Of a stretch of DNA of 64,000 nucleotides, positions 26,005 through 33,170 are shown one piece after another. The position numbers were made by a program, and so were the translations under genes. The notes under the pieces are model-generated. The model saw only the letters and a list, made by a program, of their open reading frames with translations. It was not told the DNA's origin and did not search any database. The stretch spans positions 62,001 to 126,000 of the forward strand of contig DKQS01000002.1 in the NCBI GenBank assembly GCA_002471825.1, in the 5' to 3' direction. Position 1 is the first letter of the stretch; every line of letters begins with the position of its first letter. Source of the DNA: Flavobacteriaceae bacterium UBA7302. Its GTDB lineage: Bacteria > Bacteroidota > Bacteroidia > Flavobacteriales > Flavobacteriaceae.

Positions 26005-26040
26005 GTCGGGATGAGAGGATTATTTATTCAATGATCCTCC
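26005..26040 (-). repeat. First tandem copy of the tRNA-Pro(GGG) 3' tail
   Basis: On the minus strand, GGAGG is followed by an expanded loop of about 17 nt (ATCATTGAATAAATAAT) and then CCTCTCATCCCGAC. The last 17 bases, AATCCTCTCATCCCGAC, are identical to the 3' end of the tRNA at 26170-26244. The element therefore mimics the T arm plus the 3' acceptor strand without the rest of a tRNA. It lies about 164 bp after the tRNA tail. Confidence 0.85.
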
Positions 26041-26128
26041 ATATGATATGTTGCAAATAGATGCCTAATGCTCACGCATTTTTGACTTTTTTATTTGTTC
26101 ATTCACTCAAGAATACTTGGCTCATAAC

Positions 26129-26163
26129 AAATAAAAAACCCAACTTCTTCGAAGTTAGGAATC
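26129..26163 (-). terminator. Terminator directly after tRNA-Pro(GGG)
   Basis: Minus-strand hairpin CCTAACTTC-GAA-GAAGTTGGG followed by TTTTTTATTT, beginning about 10 nt after the mature tRNA end. Confidence 0.85.
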
Positions 26164-26169
26164 TTTTTG

Positions 26170-26244
26170 TCGGGATGAGAGGATTCGAACCTCCGATCTC
26201 TGGTCCCCCAGACCAGCACTTTAACCGGACTAAGCTACATCCCG
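26170..26244 (-). tRNA. tRNA-Pro (anticodon GGG)
   Basis: A 75-nt cloverleaf. The acceptor stem CGGGATG pairs with CATCCCG, discriminator A. The anticodon stem CTGGT/ACCAG encloses loop CTGGGGG with GGG at positions 34-36. The T arm has GGAGG-TTCGAAT-CCTCT. CCA is not encoded. It lies 44 bp after the photolyase stop, on the same strand. Confidence 0.95.
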
Positions 26245-26288
26245 AATGTGGACGGCAAATATAACTTGTCTTAACAGAATAAGCAAGG

Positions 26289-27587
26289 TTAGTCGAGGGC
26301 TTCTTTGTAAACTTTCAAGCAGCGTTCGCGCGCAAATTTGTGATCCACAATAGGTTGTGGATAATCAAAATCTTGATAATTCGGAACCCATTTTTTGATA
26401 TAGGTATGCTTTTTATCGAATTTTTGAATTTGAGTGGTCGGATTGAATATTCTGAAATAGGGAGCCGCATCCACGCCCGAACCAGCAACCCATTGCCAGT
26501 TGCCGATATTACTTGCCTGTTCGTAATCGTTGAGTTTTTCTGCAAAATAGGCTTCTCCCCAGCGCCAATCAATCAATAAGTGTTTGCATAAGAAACTACC
26601 TGTTAGCATTCGAATTCGGTTGTGCATGAATCCAGTTGCGTTCAATTCACGCATTCCGGCATCTACCAAAGGATAACCGGTTTTTCCTTCACACCATTTT
26701 TTAAATTCTTCTTCGTTATTTCGCCACTCGATTCTGTCGTATTTCGATTTAAAACTGTCTTTGGTGGTGTGTGGAAAGTGGTGTAAAATCTGCATGAAGA
26801 ATTCACGCCATATCAATTCCTTTAAAAAGGTAATATTGTCGCTTTTGTTGGCTTTTTCTATCATTTGACGAACACTCACTGTTCCGAATCTCAGGTGTGG
26901 ACCCAACTTGGAGGTTCCATCTTTTTCTGGGAAATTTCTCGTGTCTTCATAGGCATCAATCAAATCTGAATCGATTTTGTAATCAGCGATTTGAATGCTG
27001 GCTGTTTGGAATCCGATATCTTCAAGGGTTACATTTCTTTCTCCCAAATCGGTGGCAAAATTATGCTGGAACTCTTCCGAAGGATAATTCGGAATAGCCT
27101 CTTGATGAAAACGTTCCAACCATTTTCTGGAGTAAGGTGTGTAAACCACATAGGGCTTTCCGTCTGCCTTAGTTACCTCATCTTTTTCAAATAATACTTG
27201 ATCCTTAAAACTGTGAAACGCTACGGAATTGGAGTCTAAAAAATCCTTTACGGCCTCATCACGCTGGGTAGCATAAGGTTCATAATCATGATTCGTATAA
27301 ACAGCGCTGATATTGTAATCCGAAACCAATTTCTCGAAAATAGCCAAAGGCCTTCCATGATAGATGTGAATACTAGCTCCCAAGCTTTGTAGGCTACTAT
27401 TCATTTTTTGAAGGTTGTTATGAATGAAATTTACCCGAGCATCATTTTTTGGAAGTTTTGAAAGAATATCTACATCAAAAATGAAAATTGGCAATACCTT
27501 TTCTCCGCTTTGTAAAGCGTTGTACAATCCACAGTTGTCGTGCAAACGAAGGTCTCTACGAAACCAGAAAATTCGAATGTTTTCCAT
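26289..27587 (-). CDS. phrB: Deoxyribodipyrimidine photolyase (class I CPD type)
   Basis: A protein of 432 residues. IRIFWFRRDLRLHDNCGLYN opens the N-terminal antenna (Rossmann) domain. The C-terminal FAD domain has RMLTGSFLCKHLLIDWRWGE and SNIGNWQWVAGSGVDAAPYF, the signature of class I cyclobutane pyrimidine dimer photolyases. It repairs UV dimers using blue light, FADH and an antenna pigment. It overlaps the SRPBCC gene by 1 bp. It is the last gene of the photolyase cluster and the most canonical of its four homologues. Confidence 0.93.
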   Translation of the reverse strand: MENIRIFWFRRDLRLHDNCGLYNALQSGEKVLPIFIFDVDILSKLPKNDARVNFIHNNLQKMNSSLQSLGASIHIYHGRPLAIFEKLVSDYNISAVYTNHDYEPYATQRDEAVKDFLDSNSVAFHSFKDQVLFEKDEVTKADGKPYVVYTPYSRKWLERFHQEAIPNYPSEEFQHNFATDLGERNVTLEDIGFQTASIQIADYKIDSDLIDAYEDTRNFPEKDGTSKLGPHLRFGTVSVRQMIEKANKSDNITFLKELIWREFFMQILHHFPHTTKDSFKSKYDRIEWRNNEEEFKKWCEGKTGYPLVDAGMRELNATGFMHNRIRMLTGSFLCKHLLIDWRWGEAYFAEKLNDYEQASNIGNWQWVAGSGVDAAPYFRIFNPTTQIQKFDKKHTYIKKWVPNYQDFDYPQPIVDHKFARERCLKVYKEALD

Positions 27588-28054
27588 TATCCTTTGTATT
27601 CTCCAAATAGTTCAGTTAATCTCTTTTTTCGATACTCAAATACTTCTTCAAGCTTTGGTTTTACCAAAAAGGGTTGTGCGATTTTTCCTAAGATTCCAAA
27701 TGGAACTTTGTAAGTAATAATATCCTCCATTTGAACTCCGCCTTTTATTTGGTGAATGAAATGCTGATGATGCCAATATGCATAAGGGCCAGCGAGTTGA
27801 ATGTCGACAAAATATTTCCCTTTTTCATATTGTGAAATCTCACTTACCCATTTGGTTTTTATTCCCGCCAAAGGAGTAACGCTATACTGAATGATCTGAC
27901 CTGGATACATGGGTCTGTCAGCACCAGAAATAATTTTCATATTCATTTCTTTTGGAGTCAGATGTGATAGGTTCTTCGGATTTGATAAAAATTCCCATGC
28001 TTCGTCGACAGTGATGGGTAAATTCTGAGTTTTATGTAGGGTGTACATTTTCAT
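27587..28054 (-). CDS. SRPBCC-family protein
   Basis: A protein of 155 residues of the START-like SRPBCC fold. LPITVDEAWEFLSNPKNLSH is the N-terminal strand and helix typical of the family, and AGPYAYWHHQHFIHQIKGG and ITYKVPFGILGKIAQPFLV are conserved blocks of the photolyase-linked subgroup. These proteins bind hydrophobic ligands in a deep pocket. It overlaps both neighbours by 1 bp (phrB and tspO), so they are translated together. The ligand is unknown; a light-related pigment or lipid is plausible. Confidence 0.85.
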   Translation of the reverse strand: MKMYTLHKTQNLPITVDEAWEFLSNPKNLSHLTPKEMNMKIISGADRPMYPGQIIQYSVTPLAGIKTKWVSEISQYEKGKYFVDIQLAGPYAYWHHQHFIHQIKGGVQMEDIITYKVPFGILGKIAQPFLVKPKLEEVFEYRKKRLTELFGEYKG

Positions 28055-28530
28055 TAATTGTGAATTAAGACATACATGTTAAGCGATGTTGCTATGCAAA
28101 GCCATATCATGTAAGGAAGCAATAACAATCGCCATTTGCCAACCTTTTTGCTCAATGCGAAAAAGTAAATAAAAATAATTGCCGTCAGTAAAAGAATCAC
28201 CACAAGGGCTAATAAGACTTGATGCTGATTGAAAAAGATGTAATTCCAACTTACGTTGAAAAGCACTTGAAGTCCATAAATTATTTTTTGATTGGTAGTG
28301 TTATCAACCAAAAATAATTTGGCCAGATATATGGAAAAACAAAGCATGATGCTTGTCCAAGCCGCTCCAAAAACCCATCCGGGTGGCGTCCATGGTGCCT
28401 TGTTTAGGTTGAGGTACCAATCAGAGGTCGGACCACTGTTCATTAACCACCCACCCAAGGCCAATCCACCAAAATTGATGAATAGAAAGAAGGCCAAAAG
28501 ACCGTAATATGTTTTACTTTTTGAGGGCAT
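28054..28530 (-). CDS. tspO: TspO/MBR family membrane protein
   Basis: A protein of 158 residues with five hydrophobic segments. The signature NLNKAPWTPPGWVFGAAWTS is that of TspO/peripheral benzodiazepine receptor proteins. They bind porphyrins and, in light-responsive bacteria, link tetrapyrrole levels to oxygen and light; TspO can also photodegrade porphyrin. It overlaps the Lacal_2735-type gene by 17 bp and the SRPBCC gene by 1 bp. The place in a photolyase cluster fits protection from photosensitisers. Confidence 0.93.
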   Translation of the reverse strand: MPSKSKTYYGLLAFFLFINFGGLALGGWLMNSGPTSDWYLNLNKAPWTPPGWVFGAAWTSIMLCFSIYLAKLFLVDNTTNQKIIYGLQVLFNVSWNYIFFNQHQVLLALVVILLLTAIIFIYFFALSKKVGKWRLLLLPYMIWLCIATSLNMYVLIHN

Positions 28531-28681
28531 CGATTTGTTTTAAAACTGCATCAGCTTCTGCATATTTTGCATCGCTTTGACTTCTGTTCACAGATTGCAA
28601 TTTATAACCTTCTTCCATCAGTTTTTTATATTTGGCTTCCAATTTTTCAACTTCCGATTTCTTTTTAAATAATCCGAACAT
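28514..28681 (-). CDS. Lacal_2735-family small protein
   Basis: A protein of 55 residues beginning MFGLFKKKSEVEKLEAKYKK and otherwise made of one long charged helix. The frame is open further upstream, but that extension lies inside the glutathione peroxidase gene, and the ATG at 28681 is 2 bp from its stop. It matches what I recall of the small Lacal_2735 family found in Flavobacteriia. Function unknown. Confidence 0.8.
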   Translation of the reverse strand: MFGLFKKKSEVEKLEAKYKKLMEEGYKLQSVNRSQSDAKYAEADAVLKQIDALKK

Positions 28682-28683
28682 AT

Positions 28684-29154
28684 CTATTTGAGGTGTTTTG
28701 TAATTTTTGAACTTGTTGGTTTTGTGATGGAGTAGTAGTAATCTACCAAATTCCCTTCGTCGTCCACTAGATATTTTTGAAAATTCCAACGCACCGTTGA
28801 GCTCTTCTTAGAATTTTGATCTTTCTTTGTTAACCACGAATAAAGTGGGTGTTGATTTCCTCCTTTTACATCCACTTTTTCTGTAATTAAAAAGGATACC
28901 CCATAATTTACCTGGCAAAATTCTTGAATTTCTGAAGAACTGCCTGGCTCTTGATTTCCGAATTGGTTACAAGGAACACCAATAACCATCAACTTGTCCT
29001 GGTATTCTTGATACAATTTTTCAAGATCGCGGTATTGAGGAGTGAAACCACATTTCGAAGCCACGTTCACAAATAATATGTGTTTTCCTTTATAGGAGTT
29101 TAGGTCAACAGGTTTTCCCTGCAAGCTGTCAATTTTAATGTCGTAAATGCTCAT
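28684..29154 (-). CDS. Glutathione peroxidase-family thiol peroxidase
   Basis: A protein of 156 residues. NVASKCGFTPQYRDLEKLY carries the peroxidatic Cys, VPCNQFGNQEPG the Gln, and VRWNFQKYLVDDEG the Trp and Asn of the catalytic tetrad. It is the Cys form, probably reduced by thioredoxin rather than glutathione. It destroys organic and lipid hydroperoxides in the cytosol. It begins 3 bp after the SDR stop, so it is part of the photooxidative-stress transcript. Confidence 0.93.
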   Translation of the reverse strand: MSIYDIKIDSLQGKPVDLNSYKGKHILFVNVASKCGFTPQYRDLEKLYQEYQDKLMVIGVPCNQFGNQEPGSSSEIQEFCQVNYGVSFLITEKVDVKGGNQHPLYSWLTKKDQNSKKSSTVRWNFQKYLVDDEGNLVDYYYSITKPTSSKITKHLK

Positions 29155-29157
29155 GGC

Positions 29158-29838
29158 TTATATTTTAAAACTTACAATTCCGCAATCCAATTCAAAAATC
29201 TGTCCAGAGATCGATTGCGCTTCATCCGAAACTAAAAATTTGGCCATAGAAGCTACCTCTGTGGGTTCCAAGAACTTCTTCAATGGATGACGTTCTTTAA
29301 TGTTTTCAATCATGCGGTCATTGCGCAATAACTTAGATGCCAAGTCGGTATTGGTTACCGTCGGTGCAATCGCATTGACCCGAATGGTCGGTGCTAATTC
29401 GGCACCAAGTGATTTTGTGATTCCCTCAACACCAGCCTTAGCAGCCGCAATACTCGCGTGGAATGGCATCCCAAGATTTGCCGCCACCGTACTAAAGAGT
29501 AGGATGGAAGGATTGTTACCATTTTTCAATTTTGGTAAAAAGTGCTGAATTGCCTTTATGGCTCCAATTACATTTATCTCGTAGTCTGATCTAAAGTCGT
29601 CCAGTTTTAATCGTCCAACTGGTTTTAGGTTGATGCTACCTGGGCAGTAAATAAGGGTATCTACTTCTTCAATATCGGGTAATTCGTCCGATAGAATATC
29701 TGCAGAATAATGTGTAATATGAGCAGCTGTCTCTGGCTCATTTCTACTGATGTTTGTGATGTTATTGGTGTTTGCCAAGCTTTCTAAAATAGCTTTACCG
29801 ATGCCACGGCTACCACCAATGATTACAATATTTTTCAT
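29158..29838 (-). CDS. SDR-family protein lacking the catalytic Tyr
   Basis: A protein of 226 residues with the short-chain dehydrogenase fold: KNIVIIGGSRGIGKAILESL is the nucleotide-binding GxxxGxG and IRVNAIAPTVTNTDLASKLL the C-terminal block. The expected YxxxK motif reads IAAAK (in HASIAAAKAGVEGITKSL), so the Lys is kept but the Tyr is replaced by Ile. This type of SDR recurs beside photolyase genes, as far as I recall. It may bind NAD(P) without classic dehydrogenase activity. It is preceded by a terminator and followed closely by the peroxidase gene. Confidence 0.85.
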   Translation of the reverse strand: MKNIVIIGGSRGIGKAILESLANTNNITNISRNEPETAAHITHYSADILSDELPDIEEVDTLIYCPGSINLKPVGRLKLDDFRSDYEINVIGAIKAIQHFLPKLKNGNNPSILLFSTVAANLGMPFHASIAAAKAGVEGITKSLGAELAPTIRVNAIAPTVTNTDLASKLLRNDRMIENIKERHPLKKFLEPTEVASMAKFLVSDEAQSISGQIFELDCGIVSFKI

Positions 29839-29852
29839 GAGGATGTGAGATA

Positions 29853-29885
29853 TAAAAAAGGAAAGCCCACGATGGGGCTTTCTGT
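29853..29885 (-). terminator. Intrinsic terminator between the folE unit and the SDR unit
   Basis: Minus-strand hairpin GAAAGCCCC-ATCGT-GGGCTTTC followed by CTTTTTTAT. It lies about 20 bp after the stop of the 74-residue gene and just before the SDR start, dividing the photolyase cluster into two transcripts. Confidence 0.85.
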
Positions 29886-29904
29886 AACTATTATTTTACT
29901 CCGA

Positions 29905-30129
29905 TTAAGCAGTTAAAGGTTTCCCTTTTAATCTTTTCTCGATTCGTTGCTTAATAACCGTTAGTCGTTTCATTATGTCCATAATATTTTTGTCTTTGTT
30001 TACTTTGTAAACTTCATTAAGACTTAAGATTAAAGACTTCGCTTCCCTTGAGGCTAGAATTCTATCGCTAGTAGTCGGAAACCTCATTTTTCTGTTTTCA
30101 AATTCTAGTGCTTTTTCGATTAATTCCAT
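29905..30129 (-). CDS. Unknown small helical protein
   Basis: A charged, helical protein of 74 residues. It has no membrane segment or recognised domain. The start is 2 bp after the folE stop and a terminator follows, so it is the last gene of the folE transcript. The conserved-looking opening MELIEKALEFENRKMRFPTT suggests a real gene, and the spacing supports translation. Confidence 0.65.
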   Translation of the reverse strand: MELIEKALEFENRKMRFPTTSDRILASREAKSLILSLNEVYKVNKDKNIMDIMKRLTVIKQRIEKRLKGKPLTA

Positions 30130-30131
30130 AA

Positions 30132-30842
30132 TTAATAATTTAACGCGTTTTGTAGTTCAGCTATTTTTTCTGGTGTGTTGAACTTACCACCAAAGAATGA
30201 TGTTACAGTGCTAGAGGTATCATCCTTAACTCCTCTTGAAGAAACGCACAAGTGTTTGGCGTCAATAATTACGGCAACGTCTTCAGTTTCTAATACTGAT
30301 TTCAATTCCTCGGCAATTTGATTGGTCAATCGTTCTTGCACTTGAGGTCTTTTGGCGTAATACTGAACAATTCGATTTAACTTTGATAACCCAATTACCT
30401 TTCCTGAGCTAATGTAAGCCACATGCGCTTTTCCAATAATTGGTACAAAGTGATGCTCACAGTTTGAATAAAAAGTAATGTTTTTCTCAACCAGCATTTG
30501 GTTGTACTGGTACTTGTTATCAAATAAAGCAACTTTTGGTTTATTTTCTGGGTTTAATCCCGAAAAAATCTCCTCAATATACATTTTTGCAACTCGTTTT
30601 GGAGTTCCTTGCAACGAGTCATCTGTTAAATCTAATCCTAAGGCTTTCATGATTTCAGTGAAGTGAAACTCAATTTTGGTTTTCTTTTCTTCATCTGACA
30701 TATCGAAAGCATCTTCTGTCATCGGGGTGTCTAATCCCGTAAATAAGTGATCATCTCCAATTTCATGTGCATCAAGACCATTAAATTTTGATCCGTTTGC
30801 TCCTCTTTGTCTCTTAATTCTCTCTAAAACTTCTGTTGTCAT
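30132..30842 (-). CDS. folE: GTP cyclohydrolase I
   Basis: A protein of 236 residues from the ATG at 30842 (MTTEVLERIKRQRGANGSKF), chosen because AAAAAGAGAAAT lies directly upstream; an in-frame ATG 12 codons earlier is less likely. SNCEHHFVPIIGKAHVAYIS holds the zinc and active-site Cys and His residues, and GLSKLNRIVQYYAKRPQVQE is the second signature. It turns GTP into dihydroneopterin triphosphate, the first step to folate and other pterins. In this setting it may raise the supply of methenyltetrahydrofolate or another pterin antenna for the photolyases; that link is inferred from context. Confidence 0.95.
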   Translation of the reverse strand: MTTEVLERIKRQRGANGSKFNGLDAHEIGDDHLFTGLDTPMTEDAFDMSDEEKKTKIEFHFTEIMKALGLDLTDDSLQGTPKRVAKMYIEEIFSGLNPENKPKVALFDNKYQYNQMLVEKNITFYSNCEHHFVPIIGKAHVAYISSGKVIGLSKLNRIVQYYAKRPQVQERLTNQIAEELKSVLETEDVAVIIDAKHLCVSSRGVKDDTSSTVTSFFGGKFNTPEKIAELQNALNY

Positions 30843-30887
30843 ATTTCTCTTTTTAACGTGCTGTCTGTTTTTAAGCAAAGCACTGGT

Positions 30888-31157
30888 TTAACGTTTTGAA
30901 ATCGAGTTGTTCGAGATCGATCGTTGTCTTGAACATTTAAATCGACCCTTTTCAAACTCTCTCTTTTTTAAATGCTTGGTTTTTCTTCCTTGAACTCTTT
31001 CTCTCCAAAGTCTAAAGCTTTTCGGCTTTAGTTCTCTTCTCATTAGTTCGATTACTTCTTGTTCTTTTAAATTGAATTGAAACAAGATGGCATCGAAGGG
31101 AGTTCTATCTTCCCAAGCCATTTCAATTATTCTGTCAACTTCTATTTGTGTTAGCAT
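30888..31157 (-). CDS. TIGR03643-family protein
   Basis: A basic protein of 89 residues. MLTQIEVDRIIEMAWEDRTP and the core VIELMRRELKPKSFRLWRER match the short TIGR03643 family that is often found near photolyases. The N-terminal part looks like a small helix-turn-helix and the C-terminal 35 residues are very Lys/Arg-rich. It starts directly after the stop of the upstream unknown gene. Function unknown; nucleic-acid binding is possible given the charge. Confidence 0.8.
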   Translation of the reverse strand: MLTQIEVDRIIEMAWEDRTPFDAILFQFNLKEQEVIELMRRELKPKSFRLWRERVQGRKTKHLKKREFEKGRFKCSRQRSISNNSISKR

Positions 31158-31586
31158 CTAGTGTAACTGAAAATTGTATTTTTCTTGGTTTTCTGTTCTT
31201 AAATACATCATTTTTACCAAGAAGGCTTTGTTTTCTTTAAGTAGCTTATTGTCTGCAAACCTTACAAACTTTCCGTCGGCATGTATGCTGTATCCATTTG
31301 ATTGGTACGTATGCAGACTGTGGTAAGGAATCACCCAACTGTAGGTTTTTAAACCTTGGTTGATGTGAACAATAATGCCATTCTTTCGTAATTCTATGTT
31401 CGCGTAGTTGATATCTGAAACTTTGTTCATCAATTCGTCCATGTTCGGACTTACGCTTTCTATGATCATACGCTTTGAACCAACGCCTTTCATTCTGATG
31501 GATTCAAAGAAAGAAAACTTGTGACCCACAATGTCATTAATTAAAATGTCGTTTTCTCTGTTTTGTAAGGTCGTATCAAATATCAT
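31158..31586 (-). CDS. Unknown protein at the head of the folE transcript
   Basis: A protein of 142 residues, not recognised. It appears to be a mixed alpha/beta soluble protein with a Lys/Asn-rich C-terminus and contains SWVIPYHSLHTYQSNGYSIH in the middle. It directly abuts the TIGR03643 gene, and its upstream region has a near-consensus -7 box and an inverted repeat, so it appears to lead the unit of unknown, TIGR03643, folE and the 74-residue protein. Confidence 0.65.
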   Translation of the reverse strand: MIFDTTLQNRENDILINDIVGHKFSFFESIRMKGVGSKRMIIESVSPNMDELMNKVSDINYANIELRKNGIIVHINQGLKTYSWVIPYHSLHTYQSNGYSIHADGKFVRFADNKLLKENKAFLVKMMYLRTENQEKYNFQLH

Positions 31587-31594
31587 GATTCTTA

Positions 31595-31644
31595 TTTTCC
31601 TGAAAGGTATAAAATTGTTTAATTATTTGTTAAATCAATTAAAC
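31595..31644 (-). promoter_or_regulatory. Inverted repeat and -7 box upstream of the folE unit
   Basis: GTTTAATT and AATTAAAC (31617-31624 and 31637-31644) form a perfect 8-bp inverted repeat with a 12-bp gap. On the minus strand, a TACCTTTC box, one mismatch from TAnnTTTG, follows just downstream, about 25 bp before the start codon at 31586. The position suits an operator overlapping the promoter. Confidence 0.5.
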
Positions 31645-31679
31645 AGTTTTGAAAATAGCATTATTGGTTTTTCTTATAC

Positions 31680-33170
31680 TTAATCGGAATTCAACATTCT
31701 GCGCCTATCGGACAAGGTGTGTTTCTTTAAAATCCGATTGTTTTCTACCTGAACATCAGGGTCATCCTTCATATTCCAAAGGATATCAGCCGCATATTTT
31801 CGAGCTTGTTTGGCGTCGACAATTGGCTTGGGATAGTCCTTGCCTAAAATCACATTGTTAAATTGTTGATCCAACGGAGTCATCAGGTAGGGTTCGTGGA
31901 TAAAAGGGGTTGGAAGGTCTTTCAACTCCGGCACCCACTTTTTGATAAAGGTAGCATCTTCATCGTGCTCCAAGCTATTTTTTACCGGATTGTAAATACG
32001 TATGTTGTTAATTCCAGTTTCGGCCGCTTGCATTTGAAGTTGTGGGAAATGGATTCCAGGTTCAAAATCCAAAAACATCTTTGATAGATGATGGGTTGCC
32101 TCTTGCCACGGTTGCCATAAGATATGAGTAAAGAAGGACACTAATAAAGCACGCATTCTGAAGTTTACATAGCCAGTGGCGATCAAACACCGCATGCTCG
32201 CATCCACCAAAGGGAATCCCGTTTGACCTTCTTTCCAAGCCGTTTTGTATTCTTTGGAAATACTTTTCTTTAGTTTGTGATATCCTTTATTGATGCTGGC
32301 GTTTTCCATGGTATGTTCCATTTCGAACTTTTGAATGAAATGAGCTTGCCAACGCAATCTTGAAACAAAAGCTCCTAGGTGTCTTTTGTTTGTTTCGTTC
32401 TTATAGGATTTTGCCTTTTGATATACCTGTCGGATGGAAACATTTCCCCAAGCGATGTAGGGTGATAGTCTGCTACAACTTTCCCTCGATTCGGCAGGCT
32501 TCGAAATGTGATACATGTAGTTTTTGTGACGATTCTCAAAGAAGGTATTGGCATATTTCCAGGCCGTTTCGGTACCTCCATGTTGAAACTGTTTGCTTAT
32601 GGGTGTGCTAAGATTTACTTTTTGGAAGTACTTTTCGATGGATTCGATTTCTTCGATGGATAAAAATTGATCCTTGTGAAAAGAAGATGCAATGAGTGGT
32701 TGATTCATGTAGTCTTCCCATTTTTCGAACCAATCTTCTCTATTCAATAACCCTCGTAAAACTCCGTTGTTAATGTTTTCAGTCCAAGGAATAGAATTGT
32801 TTCGGCAATATCTGGTAAAATCTTTATCACGGTTATAAGTTGCTAATAGTCCCGTTTCTTGATGAGAATATACACCGCTAATTTTGTAAGTATTCTGAAT
32901 CTGATTGAAGAAGTTGATGATGTCGGATTGAACGGTCAATACTTTGGTGTTGAACTGGGCCAACCTTTTATTGATATCGACTAAAGATTGTTTGATAAAA
33001 TTCCAATGACGCTGATCGTAGTGTTCATCTTGGAGCAAGAGGTTTTCAAATGCGTATAGCAATAAAACTCTTTTATTTCCGGCCAAAGCATTCGAGATGG
33101 CCTCATTGTCTTCGAGCCTGAGATCTCTTTTAAACCAAACTACACTAATTTCCTCCTTCTCCTTCTTCAT
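31680..33170 (-). CDS. Cryptochrome/photolyase homologue of the IHFPQ type
   Basis: A protein of 496 residues. ISVVWFKRDLRLEDNEAISN opens an antenna domain. The FAD domain contains HLGAFVSRLRWQAHFIQKFE and GQTGFPLVDASMRCLIATGY. Where class I photolyases have the GNWQW block, this protein reads FEPGIHFPQLQMQAAETGIN followed by IRIYNP, which marks a less studied branch of bacterial cryptochrome-like proteins. It overlaps the PF04244-type gene by 26 bp. Repair or sensing function cannot be told from sequence. Confidence 0.85.
   Translation of the reverse strand: MKKEKEEISVVWFKRDLRLEDNEAISNALAGNKRVLLLYAFENLLLQDEHYDQRHWNFIKQSLVDINKRLAQFNTKVLTVQSDIINFFNQIQNTYKISGVYSHQETGLLATYNRDKDFTRYCRNNSIPWTENINNGVLRGLLNREDWFEKWEDYMNQPLIASSFHKDQFLSIEEIESIEKYFQKVNLSTPISKQFQHGGTETAWKYANTFFENRHKNYMYHISKPAESRESCSRLSPYIAWGNVSIRQVYQKAKSYKNETNKRHLGAFVSRLRWQAHFIQKFEMEHTMENASINKGYHKLKKSISKEYKTAWKEGQTGFPLVDASMRCLIATGYVNFRMRALLVSFFTHILWQPWQEATHHLSKMFLDFEPGIHFPQLQMQAAETGINNIRIYNPVKNSLEHDEDATFIKKWVPELKDLPTPFIHEPYLMTPLDQQFNNVILGKDYPKPIVDAKQARKYAADILWNMKDDPDVQVENNRILKKHTLSDRRRMLNSD

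Noticed and set aside
25844..26244. CRISPR-like array of spaced repeats
   Set aside because: There are only two copies besides the tRNA, the spacing is about 160 bp, the copies are tRNA tails and no cas genes are present.
26061..26264. A plus-strand frame over tRNA-Pro(GGG)
   Set aside because: It is antisense to the tRNA and its first tail unit, so it is a chance frame.
28682..28789. Longer start for the Lacal_2735-type gene
   Set aside because: The extension lies within the glutathione peroxidase gene and adds unlike sequence; the ATG at 28681 fits the family.
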